A stretch of DNA of 64,000 nucleotides from Schistosoma mansoni (Eukaryota; Platyhelminthes; Trematoda; Strigeidida; Schistosomatidae): assembly GCF_000237925.1 (NCBI RefSeq), contig NC_031496.1, positions 21,273,038 through 21,337,037 on the forward strand, read 5' to 3'. The translations under genes were made by a program, and so were the position numbers. Each line of letters opens with the position of its first letter. Position 1 is the stretch's first letter. The notes beneath the pieces are model-generated. The model did no database searches. It was not told the DNA's origin and worked only from the letters and a program-made list of their open reading frames with translations. Shown here piece by piece: positions 33,601 through 46,460 of the stretch.

Positions 33601-34012
33601 AACCCAATAACACTTGATGGAAAAACTCTGGAAGAATTGGAAACTTCCACGTACCTAGACAGTATCATTGATGAACAAAAAGGGTTAGATGCAGATGTAA
33701 TGGCAAGGATTGGCAAATTAAGGGCCACATTCCTACAGTTGAAGAAGAGATGGAACTCAAAACAACTGTTAACCAATATCAAAGTTCCAATCTTCGATAC
33801 AAACTTCAAGGCAAGTGCTCACTTGGAATCCTGAAAGGAAACGGGAAAGCAGAAGGCCGAAGAACACATTGCGTCGGGAATCGGAAGCAGACATCACAAG
33901 AATGAATAGAAACTGGAAACAACTTGAAAGGACTATTCAGGACAGAGTTCGATGGAGAATGCTAATTAGTGGTCTATGCTTCTCCATGAGGGGCAACAAG
34001 CGTAAGTACCAT
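33600..34012 (+). mobile_element. RTE-clade LINE 3' end, internally deleted
   Basis: The frame reads LDGKTLEELETSTYLDSIID and continues to NSKQLLTNIKVPIFDTNFKA. It then passes at about 33811 straight to a neighbouring frame reading LTWNPERKRESRRPKNTLRR, then LERTIQDRVRWRMLISGLC, ending at the natural C-terminus near 34005. About 70 residues that normally separate NTN-KA from the LTWNPE block are missing. Confidence 0.85.
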
Positions 34013-34548
34013 AATTGTTATTATTATTATTTATTTAAACACATAAATATCGGTACAAAAAAGCACCAGATAGATATGCGCCTCACAAATCTCATTTGAT
34101 TTGTGTGAGGGCTGTGATACTGCCCGGGTGCCCAGACTGAAGCAGGTGGTTTTCTTAGGGGGCCACACCCCCAGCCTTTGACCTGAAGGCCTAGTCCACA
34201 AGGTAGTGGAGTATCTTAAGGAGATGCAGTCCCATGGTAGCCGGTGATCAACGATTGGTTCATACGCCATTTGTTCCTTCAGGATACTGGAGCCCATGTG
34301 CACCATTGGTTTGGAATCAGGGTTTTCCAACTCCCCTAGGTGAACTTTCCGTGTCCACCAACCCGGTTAAAGCTCCGGATATTCGCTTTTCGTCCTCTCA
34401 ATTTCGTAAACAACAGTGATGCCACGAGAAGGCAGTGAGTAGGACTTCCCTGGCAGAGGCTAAATATTCGCGTGGCCATGTGAGAGCATTTCGATAGGGA
34501 GAGCGTACTCTCCCCACTCTCGGCCGTACCAGGGCATTTGGGGGCGCC
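34013..34548 (-). repeat. Dispersed 0.5-kb repeat B, copy 2
   Basis: This is a full-length copy abutting the end of the RTE LINE. A minus-strand frame of 99 codons (34330-34031) begins MENPDSKPMVHMGSSILKEQ and is closely matched by the frame at 50588-50289. The low-coordinate end carries TTATTATTATTATT, that is an AATAAT-type tail in element orientation. Confidence 0.8.
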
Positions 34549-34559
34549 ATAATTGTGAT

Positions 34560-36500
34560 AAATATATTAGGCCCCGTAAACACACCCTTCTAACAATAGC
34601 AAGAAGTTCTTATACATTTCGTATAACTTCTTTCTGTGTTCTATAAACTCATTTTTGTATACGTTTATGAGCATTAACTGAGTCAAGATATTATCATATT
34701 TGTATTGGTCCGCCACATATCGAATTACAATACGGCTCAGTAACAGGAATGTTGCTATGTATGTGGTAGGTCATTGGGTGATGAACTTTCGACTAGGGCC
34801 CCTTTGGATAGCTTATCTAAACTTTCCCGACAGGTTCAAGGGGTTTTCGTCTCATTCCAGAATAACGTCGTAAATGGACAGACTGTATCTGCCGATTGTT
34901 TATGGAGATCACAACTGCCAACATCGAGGTTTGTTCTGCCCAAGAAAAGCGTCAAACGACAACAAATGACACTACGAATCTCTGTAGTAGTCTCACACTC
35001 ATCTTCTCTACAATTATCATGAATGCAGGTGCTCCGAAATTCTTTAAAGAAACCCGTAACGAAAAAGGTCCGTTTCGAGACCACGAGAAACAAATAATCC
35101 TGACTGGCGTGTGCACCAAAACACATGATAAGTCACCTAAAAATTTTGGGAATTTATGCAGTTTTGTCAACCCCAAACCTTCCAGCAGTCTTTAACTTAT
35201 TTGAAATTTTCTTATCTGTAGACTCATCTAAATCTTCAGTGACCTATCGTTTGTGTATTCACACCATGCTGATGATAGATGTGCTTGATACTCTTGACAG
35301 TATTGGATGTTGTTTCTAGTTGGTTATTCGCTGTAACTAAACCATGTGATCACCAGCTCTCCACGTCTTCTTACACGACGCTGATGTTGTCTCTGAGTGA
35401 TCTTTACATCTTATATGGATTCCATAAGATATTTTTGATTCAATTCATAAACTGTTTTTCATCGCTAGAACAGCTACATTTAGACATGAGGGGGTATATT
35501 TACTCATCCGATTTTTTCTATAGCGAGTGAATTGGCAGCTAACTTTCAGCATAACACTCTCGGAAGCAAATGTCCCTAAGTGGAGAGTGTGCGGCCAGGG
35601 CCATTGTAGGGGACCTTATTGTAGGAAGACACTACTCTTTTCGTCACTTCTCCAGACACAAATCCCACAATGCACTGGGTTTAAGTGAGTTATTGGAGGT
35701 TTTTTCACCATTTAGGGCCTATATACGCGTGAGGAGCGCTAACTGATTAAAGTTATTGTTAGTTTCAGCAAGTGAGTTTTGTATCTGCCTTGTATCGCCA
35801 CTATAGCAACCAGCATTTCGATGTCAGATAGAGAATTAGGCGCCATAGTTTTTGAAACTTGTTTTTTACCTAAGCAAATCATGCTGATGGGTACACTGTG
35901 TTGACTTTTCAATGTATGTGGGTATCAAACGTTTTGAATCAACGTCATATTGTTAGGATACCGCATGAAGAGATGGAGGGACCGACGCTCGGAAAACCGG
36001 ATAGTGATAGTGACGCCTGTGGGTAACAGCCACAAAGTTCAGAATATGAATGTCCGACCCTGACAATTACTGATTCGTCATATTTAGGTATTACAGATTT
36101 TAACCTTTTGGTTGATTTAGAAGTGGAAGATATTTCTTTTTTACTAAGGTTGCTAGCCATAATTTAAAGTTAAGTGAGTAGAGAGCACGTTTAACCAAAT
36201 TGAATAATCGCGCACTTAGTTATTGTTAAGTATTAACTGGGTTTATGCAAAAATCAGTGACTGTGGGTAATGGAGGGACTTTAGAGACCAGATGTTTGGA
36301 TATTAAGTGCGATGTTTGCTGTCAATTAAGTATTTGTATTTTATTTAGTGTGATCAGGCGATGAAAAACGGTCAATTTGTAAGGTCGTTTATAGAATATT
36401 TAGAAAGGTCAGTCCACGATAGATATATACTAACCTCATGATGAAACTTTCAGGAGGAAGCTTAACCTTGTATATGATAGTGTCAGAATCTTAGTACAAC
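34560..36500. other. Unresolved, probably retroelement-derived
   Basis: Composition is balanced, with many medium-length open frames on both strands, as in decayed elements. The plus-strand phrase RDHEKQIILTGV at about 35080-35115 is faintly similar at DNA level to about 43850-43890. A 71-codon minus-strand frame at 36160-35945 starts MASNLSKKEISSTSKSTKRL and is serine/lysine-rich; its family is unknown. Confidence 0.3.
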
Positions 36501-36549
36501 ACACCCAAAAAAAATTGACTAGTCTTAAATACATTTATATCACGTGAGA

Positions 36550-37090
36550 AAGTGCTTTCACTTACAGTTTTCGCGCCAGGTTACTGAACATTTGAGGGTC
36601 AAGCCGTCGCAACACGATTGGTGCGTCACCTTGACAATTCGTATGGCTTCGCAGAAGCGGTCAAATCAAGACACCATCCCGAGAAGCCGCAATTAAACTC
36701 AACACGACTTCACAGTTGTGGCAGTCTACTTAGCGACCGATTAGTTTGAAGCGGAGGTTATCATGTCCGCTAACTTTGTAAGCAATGGCAGTCCTTGTTC
36801 TGTGTTTTTCCCCGTTTCTTTTATGTAGCTGCCTAATTTAATGTTTCATTGTGCTAAAATTTAGCAGTTAATGTAATACTCATATCGTTGACGCAAATTT
36901 TCACTGAGCCAGATTTGTTTTCTCGGCTTTCGCTGCTGCTACTCAAGTCAATGCATTTCGTCAGGCAAGCTAACTTGTTTATTATGTTATTAAATGTTAG
37001 TCCGTTTTATTTTCAGTAGCGTTGTGTAGACATTGAAATCCAAAGTTAGTTTTCCTAGCTAAAATAGATGTTGCTGCCGCCTGGGACTCG
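36550..37090. other. GC-richer non-coding stretch before a CR1 3' end
   Basis: The block at about 36565-36780 (for example cgcgccaggttactg, ccgtcgcaacacgattgg) is compositionally distinct. It could be a LINE 5' region placed next to the CR1-like 3' end. There is no match elsewhere in the window. Confidence 0.3.
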
Positions 37091-37119
37091 AAGTGTCTGC
37101 ATGTTCTTTCCTGACTATC

Positions 37120-37560
37120 ATATGTAACCTCCAAGTCTTCAAGGACTCTTTGGAACGTATCCAACGTCGAGCTACGAAATCAGTTCGGGTACTCAAATTC
37201 AAACCTTATGAAGAGTGCCTCCAATCACTTAACCTTTACCCGTTAGAGTACAGGCGTCTTATAGGTGACCTTCTTATGACTTACAGTATCCTTAACACTT
37301 CTGGTCATCCCCTTAAACATCTTCTTAAGCTTAGTCACAACACTAACCTAAGGGGAAACACCCAGAAACTGGAGACCCAACGTAGCAGAACAGACCGTAG
37401 ACACAACTTCTACTCCGTAAGAGATATCAAATGCTGGAATTCGCTGCCGACTGAACCAGTCCAAGCGACTTCCCAGGAGTCCTCTAAGAGGATACTTGAC
37501 CTATTCTTAAAGACAAAGATAAACATGTTTTTATGATTCACCAATTTCCTTCTTTTCCTC
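37120..37560 (+). mobile_element. CR1-like LINE, C-terminal end of RT
   Basis: A clean frame reads KDSLERIQRRATKSVRVLKF, then NLYPLEYRRLIGDLLMTYSI, and later RRHNFYSVRDIKCWNSLPTE, ending at the TGA near 37534. This is the C-terminal 'ERVQRRATR ... NLYSLERRRLRGDLI ... NFFSRRV...WNSLP' signature of CR1/jockey-type RTs. It keeps its frame, so it is younger than its neighbours, but only the last 130 or so residues are present. Confidence 0.85.
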
Positions 37561-37599
37561 TATTATCGTTAATATACCTAGGTTCTTGCCTGGAGGTAT

Positions 37600-39550
37600 T
37601 GATGATCCACTGCTACTAGACACGGAAGCCTGTTAAGCGAAAGCTTCTTCTACTCCGTACACAACCATTTGAATTTTCAATGTAGGTCATCCCAGTTATA
37701 GTATATTCGGTTTCAAAGATCTTGTCATTAGGAACCAATATTACTACAGATTCACCCAAGAAGTTGATATTTCTCTGACACAAACTCTCAATAGATAGTT
37801 TGTAACTCGGTTTGTGGTGAATGAGGACTCAGATGGGTACAACTAACTCATTATTCAGTGCGAAATTAGAGTTCTTTCGTAAAATGTGGAAAATCATACA
37901 TTAAATACTTCGTTTGCAAATCTTAAATCAATCATATCGGACTTCATCATTTTTCCACTGCTATTACGATTACTTTATGTTTACATTCCAGATCTCTTCA
38001 ATTCGACCTTCTCAACCTTCTACTGCCAGGCATTTCACTTCTAATTGGTGTTACATACTACTGTATGGCCGGTAAATATCACTAGGCCCTAGCCAAATCA
38101 TTCGGCAGTATCGAACAGTTCACGATCCTCGTTAAGTTTGAGAACAACCAACGAGCATCACTTAATCGCACACCATGGACTGGCCATGCCTTTGTGTTCA
38201 CAACATCTTCCTTGTACCTACTCTTACTGACATATTTCTGTAGTGACGTCCTTTGCGTTATACAATTCTCAAAGCAGCCATAGTACCTTGATGCGACGAA
38301 AGTGTAATCCACATTAGGTGCTGATGTCGAAGTTAGCTGGTTCGTCACACCATTTCCGTTTAAGTGGAGTAAGCCCTCAGTCATTCAACAAAACCCATCT
38401 ACGCCAGTGGTCTGCATTACTCATGTCTGTCGACATAAGTAGCATGCATCACAAGTCTTCTTGCAATATGTTCTTGTCTTCTTGTGCACTTTTGTCATGT
38501 TCACGATCAACTATGAAATGTAAAATATCACATGGTCCCAGAACTTGTACTAACAGAGTCCGCGATTCATATGGGCGTCTATTCACAGGTAAATTTTATG
38601 TAGAGCCTTGTCTCCATCTACCGGCTAATAAACGATGTTTCTTGCTCTTCTGAATTCATCCATTCTTGCCCTATCATCTAACAACCTGTTCAGTAAAAAG
38701 GATATTTTTGTCAATTCTGAGAACCTGTACAAACTTGCATCAGTGTCTTTGTTCTCCGCTATTCAACCACGTAGAACAGACTCTCAGCGAGCCTTCGTAG
38801 CAGTAAAACTACAAACCTAATCAGAAGTCTCTTTGATGACCTAGAATGGTTTGTATCAGCTATTAAATATGGATGCGGCCACCAATGATTTACAAAACAT
38901 GGTCCAGTATTTATTCTACCGGCCGTGAAACGAAGCATAAAGTTATAAATTTGATTGGTTTGCCCAATATTTCCGTGCGAATATCCCAAGTTCAATTATG
39001 TTCGTATTCATTATAGTTATAAATATAGATGACCTCCAACACATAAGACATTCTTTTTTTATCTCTTCTCCTACATAAATTTCATTCCTAACCATCCAAA
39101 GTTTATGATTTAAAACACAATATCTAGTATCACTTTTCAGATCTATTTTATCTTTAGCACGTATATAAATCCCATACACATTGTTGTTAAACGATTATTC
39201 CTTGCAATTATTTGTGACTTTCATTGCATCACTATGCTTCATTAGCTCCTAACCGACCATCAAATGTTACTACATAAGCTCTTTATTTTTAGTTCATTTG
39301 GTAATACATAGGTTTCAGTCTATTCCTATGATGTTTCACAGAACATAATCATTAAATAATTTACATATTTCACTTTTCCTTGCTTCTTTTTTCCTTTGAA
39401 ATAGATTCACTGTTCTTCTAAATTCTACAGAACCTATTTGAATATGGTGAATGTTATTGAAACTGTGTGTAGTTGCATTTCCGAACAAACCCAAATGGTA
39501 TATTCATAGCATCTATGTACCAATAAGCAGTTTGTGGATAATAATGATAA
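37600..39550. other. Unresolved retroelement debris
   Basis: The frames are broken on both strands. The minus-strand stretch at about 37800-37680 (VVILVPNDKIFETEYTITGM) resembles 42010-41935 (SIITVPDCAIFEAENMITEK), so both belong to one repeated family I cannot name. It may include the downstream part of the Gypsy fossil to its right. Confidence 0.35.
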
Positions 39551-39559
39551 ATAAACTTG

Positions 39560-41000
39560 AAATCTGGTTTTCCATTTAGGTTATCTGTCAATGGTTTCAT
39601 TGGTTGTCACATCCAGGTATGGATCAACCATGAAAGTCAACTAAACCTTGAATGCTTTTAAGTTGTGTTAGAGAACTTGGTATGGGGTATTGCTCGTTGG
39701 CACCCTACCACTCTCTGATAAGCGTAATTCATTCTGAGTTTGTCATTTGTCTGAGAGCTCCCAAAATTCGAAGTCCGAACACGGCTCTCATGTGTTTTTC
39801 ATGTAACTTTAAGTTCGGAGTGGCAATAAATAAATCGTATAATGACCCTTGTGCAAAGGGCATGTCCTGAGGCAGGCTGTCCAAAAACTGTGAAATAGTT
39901 GTGCCTCGGGCTGAATGCCTTGCGTACAAACTCGAACAGCCCGTAAGTTGTAGCAATAGCTGTTTGAACGATAGCTCCCTCTGCTAACGGAATATTGTGA
40001 TATGGCTCGACCAAGCTAATTTTAGCAAATATATTCAAACCCTGTAAAACGTTTGTAAAATCATGAATATTATGGACGGGGTATTTATCTGGTGCAGCTT
40101 GACGGTTGAGGGTTTTTTAACCCATACACGGTCGCCAGTCATCTTCTTTTTTTTGAGTCTGTGTGTAGGGATGATACCAATTAGCTATCACAGGGATAGA
40201 TAATACCCTACTGTAGCGAATTCATGTTTATCTGGTACTAGATTCCAGGGCTTAGCAAACACAGGTGCGCCTCTAGTTTTTATTTTATGAGTTGCCTTCA
40301 CCTTAGTTTTGGAAGTTGAATGGTTGGGTTTGGCTTGGTTCGGGAATTTCGCGTGTATATCTTGAAGTTTTGCAATTGTTACCGGAGACCTTTGTGTCAA
40401 CTTTAGTTAAGTAGCGTGATTTCCCTTGTTTTTTGTGTAACTCGAAGATTCTTTAGGTTTAAACATCGTTTTCCGTTTCTAGACTGGAAATTCATGTCTC
40501 TATGAAAATCCACTCCTATAATTGCCTAAGTCTAAGTCCACTGCATTGGAAACGCAAACAAATTCCTTTCTAAACCCCAAGTCTAGCATCAATGTTTTCT
40601 GCTCAAACACCGCGACTTAAGTTCTGTTCTCCGCCTGAAGTGTTTCTGATGAAATGTTTTTACCTAGTAAAGTTTTGCTCCTAAAAAACGTTGTTAGGTG
40701 TAGTGTCTGTATTTACCAAAACGTTCGCACTTACATTTCTGTCTCAAACATAAAACAAGCGACAGTTTATGCACCCTCCCCAGTCGTCGCACCGTGTAGG
40801 GAGGTTATTTGTTTTATCTATATTCTTCGAAGTCTGTTCGAGACAGATATATGGTTTGCTGAACCTGGTTATTTTAGGACCAAACTTTTAGCGGTACCAA
40901 CACGAGTGTCCACATTGTTCGAATGTTTATGACATGCTCCTCGACCTGGAATTCGGTTGCTGTGGTGACCTGCTCTGATTGCCTGACGAAGATAGACGGT
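39560..41000 (-). mobile_element. Gypsy-class LTR element fossil (pol part)
   Basis: This is an old, broken copy read on the minus strand. Reverse-transcriptase signatures are visible: DKYPVHNIHDFTNVLQ, then KISLVEPYHNIPLAEGAIVQ and TYGLFEFVR (about 40110-39910), corresponding to the usual IPHIHDFT, KIDLVRAYHQIPVA and PFGLFEFVR. The linker upstream of RT is at about 40400-40190. Several breaks are present and neither end is defined. It is a fossil, judged ancient. Confidence 0.7.
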
Positions 41001-41834
41001 TCATTATCTAATATCTTAAAATGGTGTGTGGTTGTGAGTCATGCTTAGGAAATCTACTACAATTTCCCCAAATTGTAGCTTTTCTCGAACCTACTCTCCT
41101 AGTGTGCATTCTATAATTTTTGCTGTGTGCATTGGTGCAGTTTCGAAACAGAATGATAGATTGGTAACTTGTGTTGTTTTCAGGCTTAGTACTACTGAAC
41201 AAGGTTATTCGCAAATTTATTTAGAAACATTAGCTGCTTCTCGGGGAGTTTAATAGCTTCATAACTTTTTGTTTAAGAATTAATTAACTATTATTACAGA
41301 CCACGAAGCTTAATAGTCCGATTACCATCCATAAAATCCTTAGCACTTCCCTCAGATGCTGCGTTTCAACGACAGAGTGTTACTCTGATTGCCTGTGACT
41401 ATACGATTCAGTGCAGAAGTGCCAAAAACAAATTCAACACACTGACTACATCTCTTGACAATCATTACAAAAAAGACCTGTTATTAATTTAGATTGTTAG
41501 TGCAACTTTCACCGATGGGTCATCCCAATCTCTTTAAAGAAACTCGTAGATACTTTGAATGTATACTCAAAGCTATAGGAAAAGGATGGAATTCCAGTCT
41601 GAAAAAGATATCTGAGGTATTGTGGTCTGATTTGACATTAGTACATTTTTCTTCATAACTATTATAATAGACCTAATCCTAAAATTGTGAATTTGTAATG
41701 ATTGGACTACCTATTCTGTGATAACTTACACCAAAGTCACGTCATTGTTCATACTGACACGTCCTGTAGTAAAATCTAGGTATACGATGTGTGGCCCTTC
41801 TGAAGCACAATTTTGGACTGAAGATAGAATGGTA

Positions 41835-42180
41835 TATTCACTGTGAATAGGGATGTGTTACACAGAATGAACCCGCTTCCAAGGCTGGGCCATGACATAC
41901 AGAATAGTTGGCCCCGTGTTCACAGTTTTTGACCTTCTCAAGTATGTAAAACTTCTCAGTAATCATATTCTCGGCCTCAAAGATCGCGCAGTCAGGAACT
42001 GTAATGATGGATGGATCCTCGAAATTTATAGTTCTGTAAGCCTTGGAAATCGATGCCGACCTCATTAAATTTACTGGACAATCCCCAGCTGAAGGCGCTT
42101 GGTCACGCATTGGCAATAGATTGCGAGTGGGTAGGCCGTGCCACGCATCCTCCTCAACTTTTAGCCAGTTTTGAACCAAA
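41835..42180 (-). other. Repeat-family open frame of unknown type
   Basis: A 113-codon minus-strand frame contains SIITVPDCAIFEAENMITEK, which is related to sequence at 37800-37680. It is probably part of a mobile element, with no domain recognised. Confidence 0.35.
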
Positions 42181-42399
42181 CGCTTCTCGACATATCAATA
42201 GCTTTCCAAATGTATCTTCAAATCCCTTCATTTTTGACTCCTGATTGGATGCGGTTGGCATACTTCAAATATAAAGGTGTAACCAGCAAAGGAGTCTTCA
42301 GACCCCAAATACTTGTGGCAGTGCTGGTGGGGAGTCTGAGGTGATCTTCTACACCAATTCGTTAAACTGTGAGACTGGTCCTTGTTGCCTACTTAATAA

Positions 42400-42770
42400 C
42401 ACCTGATACTTCCCATGGAGGAGCATAAGCCGCTCACCAGCATTCGCCATCATACTCTGTCCTGGACAGTCTTCTCAAATTGTTTCCAGTTTCTAGTCAT
42501 TCTTGTGATGTCTGCTCCCAATTCTCGACGCACTGTGTTTTTTAGACTTCTTCTTTCCCATTTCCCTTCACGATTCCAAGTTAGCGCTTGTCATTTGATG
42601 AAGTTTGGTGATTGCCACAATGTATGTTCGTTTGTATGGGAGAGAAGGACCAGGTTGTCTGAGATGTCCATACCTCCTAGTTTCATCCAAGCTGTTCATT
42701 GTATTTCGCATTTCCCCTCAAATGTGGTCTTCATAATCCCATCAACCACCAGAATATTAAATATCATTTT
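42400..42770 (-). mobile_element. RTE-clade LINE 3' part, internally deleted
   Basis: The minus strand reads GKCEIQWTAWMKLGGMDISD, then LVLLSHTNEHT, and then passes near 42600 to QALTWNREGKWERRSLKNTV and WRMLVSGLCSS. About 190 residues that normally lie between the LLSHT and QALTWNPEGKR blocks are missing. At the catalytic site FADD is replaced (MDISDN). One in-frame stop and other lesions are present. Confidence 0.8.
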
Positions 42771-42986
42771 TTAATTTTTGTTTTTACATATTGTGATATT
42801 GTTTTCATATTTTCGGATATATTTTCTCGTTCATTGATATGCTTTATATTCATCATGGCAGAACAGATTTCTTAGTTACTCAAGATTAATACCCTTTAGC
42901 TTCTCTTTTTTCAACTCATGTCATTCTAACCCGATAATAGTTTAGCCTGGTTTTGCTACGCAGAGGTTAACCTCCAGAAGCAGGGC

Positions 42987-45900
42987 GTGATAAACCCATG
43001 TGCACAATCCTTCACAGTAACAAGAGCACCATCGCGTGATTTTATCAGGTACGTCACACCTAGTATGTTTACTAGTGGTGTTTCGGGACCTTACGAAACT
43101 CTAGAAAAGGCTATTCCTAAATGTAAAGTCCTAACCAACCCACAAAGGTTAGATCAACTCCTCCACAATATCGAGTCTTGGCAACAGAAGTGTTGCTACT
43201 TGTTTGAGAGACCATCGGTATACGGCCCCTGACGAGGGCCTTCTTAGTTAGGTCCATAACTAGCCAATCAAATCGTTGTTCGAGCGCTTGCCACGTCAAC
43301 CTAATCTTATATGTCTGTAGACTATTACTGTCGCATGTGACCTGCCAATCGAAAGACATTATTATCCTATTACATTATTGTGACTCATATTTTTTATTCA
43401 TTTCGATAAGACACGCACCACTGGTCGGTATATTTGTGAGTTCCATTTAGTGACTACACTTCCTTTAATTATTGTACTAATTTAATTGTTTTCACGTTTA
43501 GAAACATATAAAGTCTATCGAGCCAAATAGGTTACTTGTTCTAACTATAGCTTTCAAACAGATTATGGGATCGCCACTATCGCGTTTACAGTTGTGGTAG
43601 TATATCAGTAGGACAAATTAAATCCTACAGGCTTGTTTATACAGTCCTTCCCCAATAGGTGCAGGTGGTCCTTGTCACATTTCGAGATAACGCCGTCGAC
43701 GAACTGGCTAGATCTGGCATTCGGATTCTGAAGGTAATCAGATTCCCTAGCGCCGAGACTTATTCCGTCAAAAAACCTTAAATAATTCGAAAGGACGTTC
43801 AGGACCTCTGTCAAACTCTCACCTAAAGAAGCTCGTCACGGAACAGATATCTCTACACCACGATAGACTAATAATCCTGATTGGTGTTGATGACACAATT
43901 AGTATCGTAGGTCCTCTAGAAATTGCTTAAAACCCTGCAGTTTCCCCGGCTCCCTAATTTCCGACATGTAAGACTTTCCAGGGAATATCCCAGTTGGCAC
44001 ATGTTGACGTCAACCGTAGTCTGCGAATGTTGCCATCTGCTTTATATTACCAATGTGATGGCGAAAGTACTCTATTTCCTCGACACTGACGCAAAAGTAG
44101 GCGCCCTTCTCGCAAGTTCTAACGACTGCCTGCATGAACCGATCTTCAACGCTAAGCGAAAAATGGGAAGCTGATTACTACATGCGGAAAACGATATGTT
44201 TATTTTAACGTGTTCCTACGCGAACCACTCATTGGAATTTCGTCGTTGCAAATGTTTTCATGCCAATCATTGGTATGGACCCCCTACGATATCATAATTC
44301 ACCCAATAATACGCACAAAAGAAGGTTAGTAGACGGCAATACTGAATGATCTGCTTTTGGAACTTCATTTTCTGGCTGTACGATATCTCCAGTCACTGTA
44401 TGGTACAAAGTCGACCCATTCTATCCACGGATACCTGACAAGTACCCCGAATTGTGCCATACATGACCGAAATCGCTGCACGTGATCAGCAATGTTACGA
44501 GCCACATCACAACAACAGGACCACCTGTATTTTCGAGGACACGCTGAATAGCCTTTGAAAGGCTAAGATAGGCCACAAAAACTTTCTACCACATGATAGA
44601 CTCGGAAATTATCCAGCCGTTGAACAACACATGGGAGTCTCCTCTTGTAAATGGTTCTTAAAACGGACAGCAATGAGTGTCAACCAACTACCGACTATCG
44701 GTGACTGATTACGAAAAACATTCCACGTCGTTATCCCTCATCTCCAGCACCTGAACCTTGTTTTGGAACGACTCCAAAAACATGGCAAAACACTGAGAAT
44801 CCAGAATAGCCAGATTGAAACTGATTCCTTGGACATTCTCCAGCATACTAATGAAGCTCAAGTAATTCATTCTCGGGAAAGCAAAGCAACAGTCACTCCG
44901 GATTACCCTGAACCAGTCACAGTCAAGCAAATGAGTATGTTAGACGGCCCAGTGAGTTATTTTCAACGGTTCATATAGATTTACGCGTCTCACATGAGAC
45001 CCTTAACATACCGACGTCGTAAAAATGTGGAACCCATCAATTTGGATGACAACGCTAGAGGAGCACTCTCCGTAATTATCGCGAAATTATCACAAAAGCG
45101 ACGATGCTCGCACATCTGTACATCAAAGAATCTATTAGTAACTCTATAGACACATCCGACTAGGCAATTGAGGAGACTTACAACAACGGGTCAACAACAC
45201 CTGGCAACTTTAGTCATTTTTCTAAAGACGAATACAATACACTGAACAGTGGTAAAGCACTTTCGGTAGGGAACTCAGTCATGTGTTGTGTTGTACGGCA
45301 CTTTCAACACCCTGTAAAAGGCCGATAGTACACTCTATTTACCGACCACAAATCCGTTAAAGTTTCTCTTGACTCCTCAGACAAGTACTCCTCTCGAGAG
45401 TCTCGACAACTTGACTACATTTCGCAGTTGACTGATGATGCATCATATTTCTTCGGCAAATAATGTAGCGACAGACTACTTGACACTGAGACTTCCAGGA
45501 GAATTCGTGAATCACTCATATTTTTCATTGATTGTGAATCTGAACTCTTACATGGCCAGGTTTGCAAACGTCATGCCTTCAGTAAAACCTGTTTCAGCTC
45601 TATCGCACCCAAATGACGTTTTCACCAACTCAACTGGCTAAGAAAACGCCAACATGAAACAATTCACCTTATATTGTTAGTCTTGAGGCTGAGACTTCGT
45701 AACTTCAAGCTTATGTAGCGGCAAATAAATCCCCAAACTCAATAGCTCTGTAAGTGTTCAACATTGGATGCTGACCACATTCGTTTTAATTAACTCACCT
45801 AGCTGAAAGCTATCGGTCATGCTTCCGCACCAGATCACGAGTGGAAAGCCGTGTTCAACTACTTCTGAGTTCACTAGTCAGATTAGATCAGTCACTTCTC

Positions 45901-46460
45901 GATATATTGATAATCTATCAAATATATCTTCCAACATCCTCGCTTCTGGCTTTTGATTTCATTGGGCGGGCACGATTCAATTATAGAACGTGTTTCTGGT
46001 AAATTGTTGACAAACTACAATATCCGTGGCTTCATCAGTCATGTGTGGATTTTTTAAGTAGTTTGTCGTCAATTCTTCTTTCCTTTGACCGTGGTTCTTG
46101 TCTGAAATGTACCTATTCTGTCATTCAAATTGGGACTCTTTCAGTGTATTTTAGTCCAGTAGTTTATACGGGACAAGATACGCCTGATCATTAACCTCGT
46201 CAAAACAACTCTTTTATTCTTTATGCAACTATTACAGCTGTCAGACAGTTCTGTTTGACAACTGGACCCACATAACCGTTTAATCTCGGACCTCGAATAT
46301 ACTCAGTTGCTTCAGAAATTTAAAGTCTCTCATTTCCGATGACTTTTAATTTCTACCTTTGCAAACCGTATTTGATACGTTCAAGAAGTTTTCCATCGAC
46401 TGGGGAACGTACACTGAGTCAAGGAAGTTTGACACTGATTTTAACCATACTTTCAAATAA
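42987..46460 (+). mobile_element. Gypsy-class LTR element fossil (protease, RT tail, RNase H)
   Basis: This is an old, heavily broken copy on the plus strand. In order there is a protease-like segment with FLDTDAKVGALLASS (about 44070-44120), where the family has FLIDTGA-V--LPAS. A YFQRFI-type end of RT lies at about 44955. RNase H signatures follow: RQLDYISQLT near 45405 and FTDHKSVKVSL near 45340. Degraded downstream sequence runs to about 46450. Gag-like material may begin near 42990. The ends are not defined; repeat A at 47155-47270 might be terminal. Many breaks are present. It is a fossil. Confidence 0.65.

Noticed and set aside
34031-34509. Minus-strand frames in repeat B as host genes
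   Set aside because: They lie wholly within a multi-copy repeat and recur at 50289-50588, so they are element-derived rather than host genes.
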